Assembly (NCBI GenBank): GCA_947384285.1
Contig: CANDGI010000009.1
Span: 41,041-105,040, forward strand
Origin: an uncultured Lachnospiraceae bacterium
Lineage (GTDB): Bacteria; Bacillota; Clostridia; Lachnospirales; Lachnospiraceae
Length of the DNA stretch: 64,000 nt
Direction: 5' to 3'
The notes under the pieces are model-generated. The model was given only the letters and a program-made list of their open reading frames with translations. It ran no database searches and was not told where the DNA came from. Positions 17,372-26,154 of the stretch are shown piece by piece (position 1 is the stretch's first letter; the number at the start of each line of letters is the position of its first letter). The translations under genes were made by a program, and so were the position numbers.

Positions 17372-17812
17372 ATGTCGCTATTTCAATCGTTTGATATTAA
17401 CACGTCCGCGCTGACGGCACAGCGGTTCCGGATGGATGTGATTTCTGAAAATGTTGCAAATGTTACAACGACAAGGACCGAGGATGGTACGCCTTACCGG
17501 CGTAAGATTGTAACATTCCGGGAGAAGAATGTTACGCCGTTCAGCAGGGTGTTGAGCAATACCAGGGAAGCTTATCTGGGAAACGGCGTGAAGGTGTCAA
17601 AAGTTTCCGAGGATACAGAAAGTGAATTTGTGATGAAGTATGACCCATCCCATCCAGATGCGGATGAAAATGGATATGTATCTTATCCCAATGTAAATAT
17701 CATCACAGAGATGACCAATATGATAGACGCCAGCCGGTCCTATGAGGCAAACCTTACTGCTTTTGAGACAAGTAAGGCCATTGCATTAAAGGGACTGGAG
17801 CTTGGAAAATAA
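17372..17812 (+). CDS. flgC: Flagellar basal-body rod protein FlgC
   Basis: Proximal rod subunit that stacks on FlgB. The 146-residue protein begins with the rod signature SALTAQRFRMDVISENVANV and ends with the conserved coiled-coil helix NMIDASRSYEANLTAFETSK. GGAGG lies upstream of ATG 17372; it follows flgB by 39 bases. Confidence 0.97.
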   Translation: MSLFQSFDINTSALTAQRFRMDVISENVANVTTTRTEDGTPYRRKIVTFREKNVTPFSRVLSNTREAYLGNGVKVSKVSEDTESEFVMKYDPSHPDADENGYVSYPNVNIITEMTNMIDASRSYEANLTAFETSKAIALKGLELGK

Positions 17813-17882
17813 ACGGAATGGACTTGCCGTTTAATGGCAGACAGGCCGGAAGATGAATGATAATGTCAGGGAGGCTTTTTAA

Positions 17883-18194
17883 ATGGATATATCAGTATTG
17901 AGCAGCGTTGGGTCACAGTACATTAAGAATGCGGCAATGGAAAATGACCAGCTTACAGTCAAGGATAAAGGGTTTGACAGTTTGCTTCAGTCAGCAATGG
18001 GCATGGTGAACGAAGCCAGTGATTTGCAGAACAAGGCAGAAGAAGCGGAAGTCCAGTTTATGCTGGGGTATGCCACGAATACCCATGATTTGAATGCAAT
18101 ACAGGAAAAAGCAGATATTGCTTTGAATTATACGATAGCAGTCAGGGACAAAATGATTGAAGCATATAAAGAGATTATGAATATGCAGATTTAA
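17883..18194 (+). CDS. fliE: Flagellar hook-basal body complex protein FliE
   Basis: Adaptor between the MS ring (FliF) and the rod. At 103 residues it fits the family; the C-terminal half (LQNKAEEAEVQFMLG, NAIQEKADIALNYTIAVRDK, MIEAYKEIMNMQI) is characteristic. SD GGGAGG precedes ATG 17883. Two hairpins follow before fliF. Confidence 0.95.
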   Translation: MDISVLSSVGSQYIKNAAMENDQLTVKDKGFDSLLQSAMGMVNEASDLQNKAEEAEVQFMLGYATNTHDLNAIQEKADIALNYTIAVRDKMIEAYKEIMNMQI

Positions 18195-18216
18195 TGGGAA
18201 ATGGCCATCTTTCCAG

Positions 18217-18275
18217 GCCTGCCGCCTGGCAGGCTTTTGGCCGTCCATGCTTATGGAAGCCGAAGGCTTTCATAA
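18217..18275 (+). other. Two hairpins in the fliE-fliF spacer
   Basis: The first is a 7-bp stem (GCCTGCC at 18217-18223 with GGCAGGC at 18228-18234) followed by TTTT, a weak terminator or attenuator. The second is an 11-bp stem with a three-base loop (18251-18261 with 18265-18275, one G-T pair). Full termination is unlikely because the operon continues; partial attenuation or mRNA processing between rod and ring genes is possible. Confidence 0.5.
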
Positions 18276-18310
18276 TTTAAGTTGTTTAGAACGGGATGGG
18301 TGAAGGTTAT

Positions 18311-19918
18311 ATGCAGGAGAGAATTAGAGAGGTGCCGAAAAGGATACTGGAATGGTGGAATAAATTTTCGGTAAAGCAGAAGACATTGCTTGCAAGTATT
18401 GCGGTTGCTGTGATTGTCGGCCTGGTGATTGTTTCAAAGATACTTACAACACCTACGATGGTATCCATCCGCAAGTGTGCGGATACCAAGGAAGCAGCAA
18501 AGGTAAAGGAATTATTAGAGGGAGAGGGCATTGATGCAGAAGTCTCTGATGATGGCCTTGAGTTTTGGGTAAAAGCCCAGGAGCAGGCCAATGCAGCGAT
18601 TCTGCTGGGAGAGAATGGAATCCCAGCGTCTACATATGATTTGGAAAATGTATTTTCCGGCGGCTTCAGCAACACAGAGTCAGATAAGACTAAGCGTTAC
18701 CAGCTCTATATGGAGAAGCAGCTGGAGGAAGATTTGGAACAGTTAGATGCGGTACGGACGGCTACCGTAAACTTAAGCGTGCCGGTGGATGACGGAACCG
18801 TATTGGCGTTGGAGGAAGATTCCTACGCGGCTGTTTATTTATCCTTGACAGATGAGATGGACAGCGAGGTTGCGGCAGGACTGGCAAGGTGGATTGCAAC
18901 GGCAATCGGCAATAAGGGGACAGACGACATTACGATTATGGACACCTCGGGGAATATGCTTTTTTCCGGCGGGGATTCCGCCACTGCCATGGGCAATGCC
19001 AGCACACAGCTTGCTTATAAGACCAAGGCGGAATCGGCGGTGAAAAGCCAGGTCAAGGATGTCATGATGGGAACGAATGTGTTCAACAATGTTTCCGTAG
19101 GGTTGAATCTTGATGTGAATTTCAGAGAGACAAAGGACACGGATCATGAGTATTATACGCCGGAGGACACGGATCATGGCCCGGTTGCCAGCAGAAGGCT
19201 GTTTGAATCAGAAACTACGGGCGGCGTGCAAGGAGTTCCTGGGACAGACACTAATGATGATGATACCGGGTATATGCTGGAGGACGGAGCAGCCTCTTCC
19301 CAGGCAACCAGTGAGACAAATGAACAGTATAATACCAGCGAGCGGATTAGAGAGACAATCGGCGGCGTGGGAGAAATCAATTACGAGACCTCTTCCATTA
19401 CAGTAGTGGCCAGCCAGTACCGGAATTACAGCGAGGATGCCCTCAGAGCCAGCGGCCAGCTGGACGATATGACCTTTGACGAGTTTGTGGCACAGAACCG
19501 TGAACGGGTAAAGATGGAATTAGACGAGGACTTTGTGCAGATGGTAGCACGGGCGACCGGGTTTCCGGAAGAAAATGTCATGGTGGTCGGATACGAAGTG
19601 CCCTTTTTTGAGTATTCAGACAGCGGAAACAGAGGCGTGATGGATTACCTGCCGGTAGCGATTGCCCTTATCATTATGGCAATGCTGGGCTATGTGGTAT
19701 TCCGAAGCACCAGGCGGGAGCAGGCTGCAGAGGTGGAACCTGAGCTTTCCGTAGAGACTTTGCTGGCGTCTACGAAAGAGGCAGAAGAAGATTCCTTAGA
19801 AGATATTGGATTCTCTGATAAATCTGAGACACGTATCCTGATTGAGAAATTTGTAGATGAGAATCCAGAAGCAGTGGCGTCATTACTGCGAAATTGGTTG
19901 AACGAGGAGTGGGAATAG
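18311..19918 (+). CDS. fliF: Flagellar MS-ring protein FliF
   Basis: Forms the membrane MS ring on which the rotor and export gate assemble. The 535-residue protein has an N-terminal membrane segment (about 29-49), ring-building motifs (about 60-250, e.g. LLEGEGIDAEV, KTKRYQLYMEKQLEEDLEQL), a beta-collar region, a second membrane segment LPVAIALIIMAMLGYVVF (about 440-458) and the FliG-binding C-terminus. I start at ATG 18311 behind GAAGG; ATG 18296 has no good SD. It is followed by fliG after 4 bases. Confidence 0.96.
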   Translation: MQERIREVPKRILEWWNKFSVKQKTLLASIAVAVIVGLVIVSKILTTPTMVSIRKCADTKEAAKVKELLEGEGIDAEVSDDGLEFWVKAQEQANAAILLGENGIPASTYDLENVFSGGFSNTESDKTKRYQLYMEKQLEEDLEQLDAVRTATVNLSVPVDDGTVLALEEDSYAAVYLSLTDEMDSEVAAGLARWIATAIGNKGTDDITIMDTSGNMLFSGGDSATAMGNASTQLAYKTKAESAVKSQVKDVMMGTNVFNNVSVGLNLDVNFRETKDTDHEYYTPEDTDHGPVASRRLFESETTGGVQGVPGTDTNDDDTGYMLEDGAASSQATSETNEQYNTSERIRETIGGVGEINYETSSITVVASQYRNYSEDALRASGQLDDMTFDEFVAQNRERVKMELDEDFVQMVARATGFPEENVMVVGYEVPFFEYSDSGNRGVMDYLPVAIALIIMAMLGYVVFRSTRREQAAEVEPELSVETLLASTKEAEEDSLEDIGFSDKSETRILIEKFVDENPEAVASLLRNWLNEEWE

Positions 19919-19922
19919 AGTT

Positions 19923-20933
19923 ATGGCAAATTCAGAAGAATATAATGGCGTCCAGAAAGCGGCGATTCTGCTTATTGCATTGGGGCCGGAAAAATCAGCT
20001 TCTATCTTCAAGCATTTGAAGGAAGAGGAAATCGAAGAATTAACCTTGGAAATTGCCAATACCAGAAGCATCTCTCCCCAGACAAAAGAGGATGTATTGA
20101 ATGAGTTTTATCAGGTTTGTCTGGCGCAGCAGTATATTGCAGAGGGCGGTATCGGTTATGCGAAGGAACTGTTGGAGAAGGCGCTGGGACAGGAAAAAGC
20201 CCAGGGCGTTATTTCGAAGCTTACTGCTTCCCTGCAGGTGCGGCCCTTTGAGTTTGTGCGTAAGACAGACCCAGCCCAGCTTTTAAACTTTATCCAGGAT
20301 GAACACCCTCAGACAATTGCTATGATTCTTTCCTATTTGTCCGCAGGGCAGGCGGCTATGATTATTGGTTCTTTGCTGCCGGAGAAGCAGGCGGACGTAG
20401 CAAAACGTATTGCAATGATGGACAGAACTTCACCAGACGTTATAAAGGAAGTGGAGCGCGTGTTGGAACGGAAGCTTTCTACTTTGGTAAATCAGGATTA
20501 CACGATTGTGGGCGGCGTGGATGCGATTGTTTCTATTTTAAATACCGTAGACCGCTCCACCGAGAAGCATATTATGGAAACGCTTGAAATTGAAGAGCCC
20601 GAATTGGCAGATGAAATCCGTAAGAAGATGTTCGTATTCGAAGATATCCTTCTTTTGGACGACCGTGCCATCCAGCGTGTACTCCGTGATGTGGATAACA
20701 ATGAATTGGGAGTTGCCTTAAAGGCAGCCAATGAAGATGTACAGAATGTAATCTTTAAGAATATGTCCAAGCGTCTGGCTACCATGATTAAAGAAGATAT
20801 GGAATTTATGGGGCCGGTGCGTATGAAGGACGTAGAAGAAGCACAGCAGAAGATTGTAGGTATTATACGTAAGCTGGAGGATTCCGCAGAAATCGTAATC
20901 TCCAGAGGCGGAGGTGACGAGATCGTTGTCTAA
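19923..20933 (+). CDS. fliG: Flagellar motor switch protein FliG
   Basis: Rotor protein that contacts FliF with its N-domain and the MotA stator with its C-domain. The 336-residue chain contains the EHPQT motif (DEHPQTIAMILSYL, about 128-141), the middle ARM domain and the charged C-terminal torque helix (FEDILLLDDRAIQRVLRDV). Its 3' end overlaps fliH by eight bases if fliH starts at TTG 20926. Confidence 0.98.
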   Translation: MANSEEYNGVQKAAILLIALGPEKSASIFKHLKEEEIEELTLEIANTRSISPQTKEDVLNEFYQVCLAQQYIAEGGIGYAKELLEKALGQEKAQGVISKLTASLQVRPFEFVRKTDPAQLLNFIQDEHPQTIAMILSYLSAGQAAMIIGSLLPEKQADVAKRIAMMDRTSPDVIKEVERVLERKLSTLVNQDYTIVGGVDAIVSILNTVDRSTEKHIMETLEIEEPELADEIRKKMFVFEDILLLDDRAIQRVLRDVDNNELGVALKAANEDVQNVIFKNMSKRLATMIKEDMEFMGPVRMKDVEEAQQKIVGIIRKLEDSAEIVISRGGGDEIVV

Positions 20934-21750
20934 TTTGTATAAGCAGCGGTATATCGTTGCCAATAACAGTAATGCAAGGGTAATCAATTCCAACGATAGA
21001 ATTGAAGAGCGGATGCAGGAGCTGCGAAAAGAAATAGCCAGGCAGGGGTTCTTGGAACAATCCAAAGATGGGTTTGTTGCGGGGCTGCAGGCGGATGTTG
21101 TGGAGGCAGTGCCGAAGGAGGAAGAGATATCTCCAGAGGAACTGTTAGAGCAAGCCAGGGAAGAGTCCGAGGCGATTCTTGCCAAGGCCAGGGAGCAGGC
21201 AGACGCCCTTCTGGCGGAAGCGAAAGAGGAAGCGGTTTCCATCCGGAAGCAGGCAGAAGAATCAGGCTATGAAAACGGTTATGGGAACGGGCTTCAGGAG
21301 GGGAGTGAGAAGGCCGAAGCAGAGCTTGCCCTTGAGAAAAACCGGATGGAGGAAGAGCAGAACCAAATCAAAGAGGAGTACCGGCAGAAGATTGAAGAGT
21401 TAGAGCCTTATCTGGTGGATATTGTAGCGGATGTATTTGAAAAAGTGTTTCATGTGCAGTTTGATGATAAAAAGGAAATATTGATTTATCTGATCCAGCA
21501 GGCAATCTTAAGCGCGGAAGGAACCAAGGACTTCCAGGTACGGGTGAGCTTAAAAGATTATGAGTTTATGGAAAACCACAAAAAAGAAATCACAGAGCGG
21601 GTTGGAGAAGCTGTCAACGTTGAAATTATGGCGGATGCGAGCCTGAAAGAAAGGCAGTGTATGATTGAGACGGATTCCGGCGTATTTGACTGTGGTTCAG
21701 ACGTCCAGCTCGACAATTTGATTAAAGCACTGCGGTCATTAAGTTTGTGA
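20926..21750 (+). CDS. fliH: Flagellar export ATPase regulator FliH
   Basis: Negative regulator and tether of the export ATPase FliI. The 274-residue protein has a charged coiled coil (about 60-155; repeated EQAREESEAILAKAREQADA-like heptads, with a short GYENGYGNG glycine-rich spacer) and a C-terminal V-ATPase-E-like domain. I choose TTG 20926, nine bases after GGAGGTG; the GTG at 20914 is part of that SD. Lies between fliG and fliI. Confidence 0.9.
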   Translation: MSNLYKQRYIVANNSNARVINSNDRIEERMQELRKEIARQGFLEQSKDGFVAGLQADVVEAVPKEEEISPEELLEQAREESEAILAKAREQADALLAEAKEEAVSIRKQAEESGYENGYGNGLQEGSEKAEAELALEKNRMEEEQNQIKEEYRQKIEELEPYLVDIVADVFEKVFHVQFDDKKEILIYLIQQAILSAEGTKDFQVRVSLKDYEFMENHKKEITERVGEAVNVEIMADASLKERQCMIETDSGVFDCGSDVQLDNLIKALRSLSL

Positions 21751-21760
21751 GGGAAATATC

Positions 21761-23065
21761 GTGACATATAATTTGGATAAATATTATCAGCTAGCAGATA
21801 AAAATTATTACAGACATTTAGGGAAAGTAGTAAAAATTGTAGGACTTACCATTGAATCTGTGGGACCCAACGCAAAACTAAGTGACTTGTGCCGTATTAT
21901 TGTTGATAAGAACAGAAACATTTCCATTATGGCAGAAGTAGTGGGATTCCGGGACAAAAGACTGCTTCTTATGCCTTATGAGAGTGTGGAGGGACTGGGC
22001 GTAGGATGTATCGTAGAGAATACGGGACATCCTTTGTCTGTTTATGTAGGCGAAGAAATGCTTGGGCATACCTTGGACGGCATGGGAAGGCCTACCGATA
22101 TTGAGGAGCTGGCATTGCGGGAGGAGTATCCGGTGGATGCAGCCCCCCCTGACCCTATGGAACGGGTCATTATCAGTGATGTGCTTCCCCTGGGGGTAAA
22201 GGCGGTAGACGGCCTGATTACCGTCGGAAAAGGACAGAGGATTGGCATTTTTGCCGGGTCTGGCGTTGGGAAGAGTACGCTCCTTGGAATGTTTGCCAGG
22301 AATACCAGGGCAGATATCAATGTCATCGCATTGATCGGGGAGCGGGGCAGAGAAGTGCGTGAATTTATCGAACGGGATATGGGAGAGGAAGGAATGCGCC
22401 GCTCTGTTGTGATTGTGGCAACTTCCGACCGCCCGGCTCTTTTGCGGCGCAACGCAGCAAAAACCGCTACGGCTATCGCAGAGTATTTCAGGGATCAGGG
22501 CAAGGATGTGCTGTTGATGATGGATTCCCTGACGCGTTTTTCCATGGCGCAGCGGGAAATCGGCCTTGCGTCCGGGGAACCTCCGGTGACCAGAGGATAT
22601 CCCCCAAGCGTATATTCCGAGATGCCAAAGCTTTTAGAGCGTGCGGGCAACTCTGACAAGGGTTCCATTACGGGATTATATACGGTGCTGGTAGACGGAG
22701 ATGATTTTAATGAACCTATTACAGATACTGCACGAAGCATCCTGGATGGGCATATTATGTTAGATAGGAAGCTGGCTCACAAGAACCATTATCCAGCCAT
22801 TGATGTATTGCAGAGTATTTCCCGTGTTATGAGTTCCATTGCAGACAGCAAGCATAAAGAGGCGGCCGGGAAATTGAAGAATGTAATGGCAACCTATCAG
22901 GAAGCGGAAGATTTGATTAATATTGGCGCCTACAAGGCAGGATCCAACAAAAATATAGATTACGCAGTTGAGAAGATAGATGCGGTAAATGAATTTTTAC
23001 TGCAGGAAACCCATGATAAATTTTCCTTTGAGGAAATCATGGAGATGCTGGAAGGGCTGTTTTAA
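21761..23065 (+). CDS. fliI: Flagellar type III export ATPase FliI
   Basis: Hexameric F1-like ATPase that powers export of rod, hook and filament proteins. The 434-residue chain has Walker A GIFAGSGVGKST (about 161-172), GERGREVREFIERD, Walker B VLLMMDSLTRFSMAQREIG and GYPPSVYSEMPKLLERAG. GTG 21761 is the start. The last codons (MLEGLF, stop) are repeated downstream in the spacer before fliJ; see the repeat entry. Confidence 0.98.
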   Translation: MTYNLDKYYQLADKNYYRHLGKVVKIVGLTIESVGPNAKLSDLCRIIVDKNRNISIMAEVVGFRDKRLLLMPYESVEGLGVGCIVENTGHPLSVYVGEEMLGHTLDGMGRPTDIEELALREEYPVDAAPPDPMERVIISDVLPLGVKAVDGLITVGKGQRIGIFAGSGVGKSTLLGMFARNTRADINVIALIGERGREVREFIERDMGEEGMRRSVVIVATSDRPALLRRNAAKTATAIAEYFRDQGKDVLLMMDSLTRFSMAQREIGLASGEPPVTRGYPPSVYSEMPKLLERAGNSDKGSITGLYTVLVDGDDFNEPITDTARSILDGHIMLDRKLAHKNHYPAIDVLQSISRVMSSIADSKHKEAAGKLKNVMATYQEAEDLINIGAYKAGSNKNIDYAVEKIDAVNEFLLQETHDKFSFEEIMEMLEGLF

Positions 23066-23173
23066 GTGAAAGCGAAGCTTCCTGTAGAACATGAGAAAAT
23101 GCTGGAAGGGCTGTTTTAAGCGATAGCAAAGCTTTCAGGAGAATGAGAAGATAAGCAGAAGGGCTGTTTTAAG
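23045..23173 (+). repeat. Tandem copies of the fliI 3' end
   Basis: The 16-mer gaagggctgttttaag, which ends fliI, occurs at 23051, 23105 and 23158 (periods 54 and 53). Copies one and two share 22 identical bases from atgctgg and then diverge, with the following AGCnAAGCTT still shared. The first unit after the fliI stop is an open 17-codon frame beginning GTG directly at the stop and ending again in MLEGLF. The third copy abuts the fliJ ATG, with GAAGGG available as its SD. Confidence 0.9.
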
Positions 23174-23175
23174 TT

Positions 23176-23625
23176 ATGGCTAAATTTACCTATAGAATGC
23201 AGAACATCCTTGATATAAAATATAAATTAGAATCTCAGGCCAAGACCTCCTTTTCCCTTGCGGCTGCAAAGCTGAACCAGGAAGAGGAGAAGCTGGAAGG
23301 ATTGCACCAGCGCAGAAGGAACTATGAAATGCAGGCGAAAGAGCTTGTGGCAGACAAATTGAATTTCCAGGATATTAAGATAAACCGCATTGCCATTGAG
23401 ACTACAAAAGGGGCAATCAAAAACCAGGTGGTTGCGGTGCATGTGGCGGAGCGCAACTTAGAGGGTGCAAGGCGCCGTCTGCAGGATGTGATGACAGAGA
23501 GAAAGACACACGAGATTTTGAAAGAAAAAGCCTTCGATGAATTTAAGAAGGAATTGGAAAAAGAAGAAGGCAAGGCAGTGGATGAATTGATAAGCTTCAC
23601 TCACAACCATGCGAAGGAAGAATAA
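23176..23625 (+). CDS. fliJ: Flagellar export chaperone FliJ
   Basis: Small coiled-coil protein that links FliI to the export gate protein FlhA. The 149 residues are helical and charged throughout (KFTYRMQNILDIKYKLESQA at the start is a typical FliJ N-terminus). ATG 23176 is three bases after the last repeat copy of the fliI tail. No catalytic motif is expected. Confidence 0.9.
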   Translation: MAKFTYRMQNILDIKYKLESQAKTSFSLAAAKLNQEEEKLEGLHQRRRNYEMQAKELVADKLNFQDIKINRIAIETTKGAIKNQVVAVHVAERNLEGARRRLQDVMTERKTHEILKEKAFDEFKKELEKEEGKAVDELISFTHNHAKEE

Positions 23626-23638
23626 GGTGGTGGACAGT

Positions 23639-24493
23639 ATGGCAGAAGATGTATTAGAAGAGCTGGGCGAAGAATCAGGTTTGGATAAGAAGGCCCGCAA
23701 GAAGGCAGAGAGGGCCAGGAAGAAAGAAGAGAAAAAGCAGAAAAAGGAAGAGAAAAAGCAGGCCAAGGGTGAGGAAGCAGAGAGCGAAGAGGAAGGCGGC
23801 AGCAAACTGGCGGTGGTTCTGGCAACCATAGTGTTCATTGCTATCTGGCTGGCGATTTTGGCGCTGATTGTCAAAATGGACATCGGCGGCTTTGGCTCCA
23901 CGGTGCTCCAGCCTATCTTAAAGGATGTGCCGGTGATTAATAAAATTCTGCCGGAAACAGAGGAGGAGCCGGTGGTAGACGCCCAGTATCCATATACCAC
24001 GCTGGACGAGGCCATAAACCGTATCAAAGAGCTGGAATTAGAGCTTTCAGACGCCCAGTCACAGTCCCAGGGCAGCTCGGATAGCGTGGCCCAGTTGGAA
24101 GCTGAGGTTGCAAGGCTCCGGGAATTTGAGAACGAACAGTCTGCCTTTGAGGAGGAAAAGACGAAATTCTATAAAGAGGTTGTGTTCAATGAAAATGCAC
24201 CCGATATATCTGAATATAGAGCATATTACGAGAGCATAGACCCGGCAAATGCGGAGGTGCTGTACAAACAGGTGGTGCAGCAGCAGGAAGCAGACGCCGA
24301 AATCCAGGAATATGCCGATACATATGCTGAGATGAAGCCGAAACAGGCGGCAGCGATTATGGAAGCCATGCAGGATAATTTGAAATTGGTAGTAAAGATT
24401 CTGCAGAATATGGAGACAGAAGCAAGGAGTGATATTCTTGCAGCCATGGATTCCGAAGTAGCGGCAAGGATCACCAAGATGATGGAGCCATAG
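23639..24493 (+). CDS. MotE-like/YlxF flagellar operon membrane protein
   Basis: A 284-residue protein with a Lys/Glu-rich N-terminal tail (about 1-55), one membrane segment LAVVLATIVFIAIWLAILALIV (about 58-79), a coiled coil (about 125-175) and a C-terminal MgtE-N-like domain (MKPKQAAAIMEAMQ, KILQNMETEARSDILAAMD). This architecture and position (after fliJ, before fliK) match YlxF of B. subtilis and the MotE chaperone family. ATG 23639 has AAGGTGG upstream; an ATG at 23609 inside fliJ is less likely. Confidence 0.8.
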   Translation: MAEDVLEELGEESGLDKKARKKAERARKKEEKKQKKEEKKQAKGEEAESEEEGGSKLAVVLATIVFIAIWLAILALIVKMDIGGFGSTVLQPILKDVPVINKILPETEEEPVVDAQYPYTTLDEAINRIKELELELSDAQSQSQGSSDSVAQLEAEVARLREFENEQSAFEEEKTKFYKEVVFNENAPDISEYRAYYESIDPANAEVLYKQVVQQQEADAEIQEYADTYAEMKPKQAAAIMEAMQDNLKLVVKILQNMETEARSDILAAMDSEVAARITKMMEP

Positions 24494-24574
24494 CCCATCG
24501 GTTGGATCATAGCGGTTATAGGGTTCCGCAAGGAATCATATAATAAATAATCTAGGAGGAAAGGAGGAAGAAGT

Positions 24575-26116
24575 ATGACCAGCAGTAAAATATCCCAGCT
24601 TGCGGCTTTGATGAGAAGCTCCGAGCTGATGGATACCCAGAAAGGTTCCAGGCAGGAAAATGATCCTGTGTTCGGGGCATTGTTAAATCAGACGTCGGGC
24701 GGAGGAAAGCAGAATGCTTTTACCTGGAACCAGGCTGGCATCCAGCCGCCGAAAGGGGAGATGGCAAACCAGACAGCTTTTGCAAAGGAATCTTCTAAGG
24801 CAGGGTTTAAGGGAAATGCTATTAATCAAAATGGCGGCCCGGACATTCAGGATAAGCTGCCAGAGGATGCTGGGGAAAAACTGAATACTTTTGAGGAAAA
24901 AGCCACAGAAGCGGTGGCTGAGGAGTTAGGAGTTACTGAGGAGGAAGTCACAGAAGCCATGGAAGCCATGGGGCTTACGGTATTGGATTTGATGGATCCA
25001 GCCAAGCTGGCAGATTTGGTGATGGAATTGACAGGAAGCGAGGATATCGGCTCCTTATTGCTAAGCGAGGGCTTTCAGCAGATGCTTGGAGAGATTGGAG
25101 AATTATCCCAGGAGCTGATGGCAGAGCTGGGCCTTACGCCAGAAGAACTGCCGCAGTTTATGGAGCAGCTGCAGTCAATCATGCAGGAACAGCCAGAGGA
25201 AGAGCCGGCTGATATCCCTGTGCAGGAGGCCGTACAGCCAGAAACAGGGACAGAGACAACAGACCAGGTTCCAGAGGAACCCGTACAGGATGCGGAAGTG
25301 CCGCAGCCTTCAACTGCCGAGACAGCTGTTACAGCAGAGCAGAAAGCAACAAATGAAAGCATCCAGGAAAATACCAAAGATGTGAAGGAAGCAGACAGCG
25401 CTGGAATAGAAAATGCCGCAGAAGAGCCTGAGAGCAGAAATGTAACCTCAGATGATTGGCAGCAGGAGAATTCCCAGGAGAATGCCAAGGAAGGCTCCCA
25501 GGAGAAGTCTTTCACAGAGATGGCAGGTAAGAAAGGCGCAGACAAAACAGACAATGCCCCCCAGCACCATGTAACATACCAGACCACGGCTCAGACCGTG
25601 AACCAGGGACAGGCAGTGGAAATTACCCAGACAGTTGTCCAAACCAGGATTGACGTAGAAGATATTATGCGCCAGGTCAGCCATATGACAAGGGTTATGG
25701 TAAGCCAGGCAGAGTCATCCATTGAAATGCAGCTGAATCCTGCCAATTTGGGTAAAGTATATTTGCAGGTGGTTTCCAGGGAAGGTGTGATTACAGCCCA
25801 GCTTGCTGCGCAGAATGAGGCAGTGAAAGAAGCCTTGGAGAACCAGGTTGCCATATTAAAGGAGAATATGAACCAGCAGGGCATCAAGGTGGAAGCCATT
25901 GAGGTGACCATTGCCAGCCATGAGTTTGAGCGTAACCTGGAACAGAACCAGCAAGGTACGGCTGGAGAGCAGCAGGAAGCAGAAGCCAGAAAAGCTTCCA
26001 GAAGAAATATTAACCTGAACAATTCAGAAGAATTGGAAGGCATGATGTCTGAGGAAGAAAACCTGGTGGCAAAAATCATGTTGGAACAAGGGAACAGTGT
26101 AGACTTATCAGCATAA
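24575..26116 (+). CDS. fliK: Flagellar hook-length control protein FliK
   Basis: Secreted ruler that sets hook length and switches export from hook to filament substrates. The 513-residue protein has a long low-complexity Glu/Gln/Thr-rich region (about 60-345) and a C-terminal Flg_hook domain with the signature SSIEMQLNPANLGKVYLQV (about 380-398) and IKVEAIEVTIASHEFERNLE. AGGAGGAAGA lies upstream of ATG 24575. Confidence 0.93.
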   Translation: MTSSKISQLAALMRSSELMDTQKGSRQENDPVFGALLNQTSGGGKQNAFTWNQAGIQPPKGEMANQTAFAKESSKAGFKGNAINQNGGPDIQDKLPEDAGEKLNTFEEKATEAVAEELGVTEEEVTEAMEAMGLTVLDLMDPAKLADLVMELTGSEDIGSLLLSEGFQQMLGEIGELSQELMAELGLTPEELPQFMEQLQSIMQEQPEEEPADIPVQEAVQPETGTETTDQVPEEPVQDAEVPQPSTAETAVTAEQKATNESIQENTKDVKEADSAGIENAAEEPESRNVTSDDWQQENSQENAKEGSQEKSFTEMAGKKGADKTDNAPQHHVTYQTTAQTVNQGQAVEITQTVVQTRIDVEDIMRQVSHMTRVMVSQAESSIEMQLNPANLGKVYLQVVSREGVITAQLAAQNEAVKEALENQVAILKENMNQQGIKVEAIEVTIASHEFERNLEQNQQGTAGEQQEAEARKASRRNINLNNSEELEGMMSEEENLVAKIMLEQGNSVDLSA

Positions 26117-26154
26117 CATATGCATAAACCAATTTTTTTAGAAAGGAGAGTCCT

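Noticed and set aside
23066-23175. Frameshifted C-terminus of fliI
   Set aside because: FliI ends at the normal family position with an intact C-terminus; the downstream units repeat it and do not continue it.
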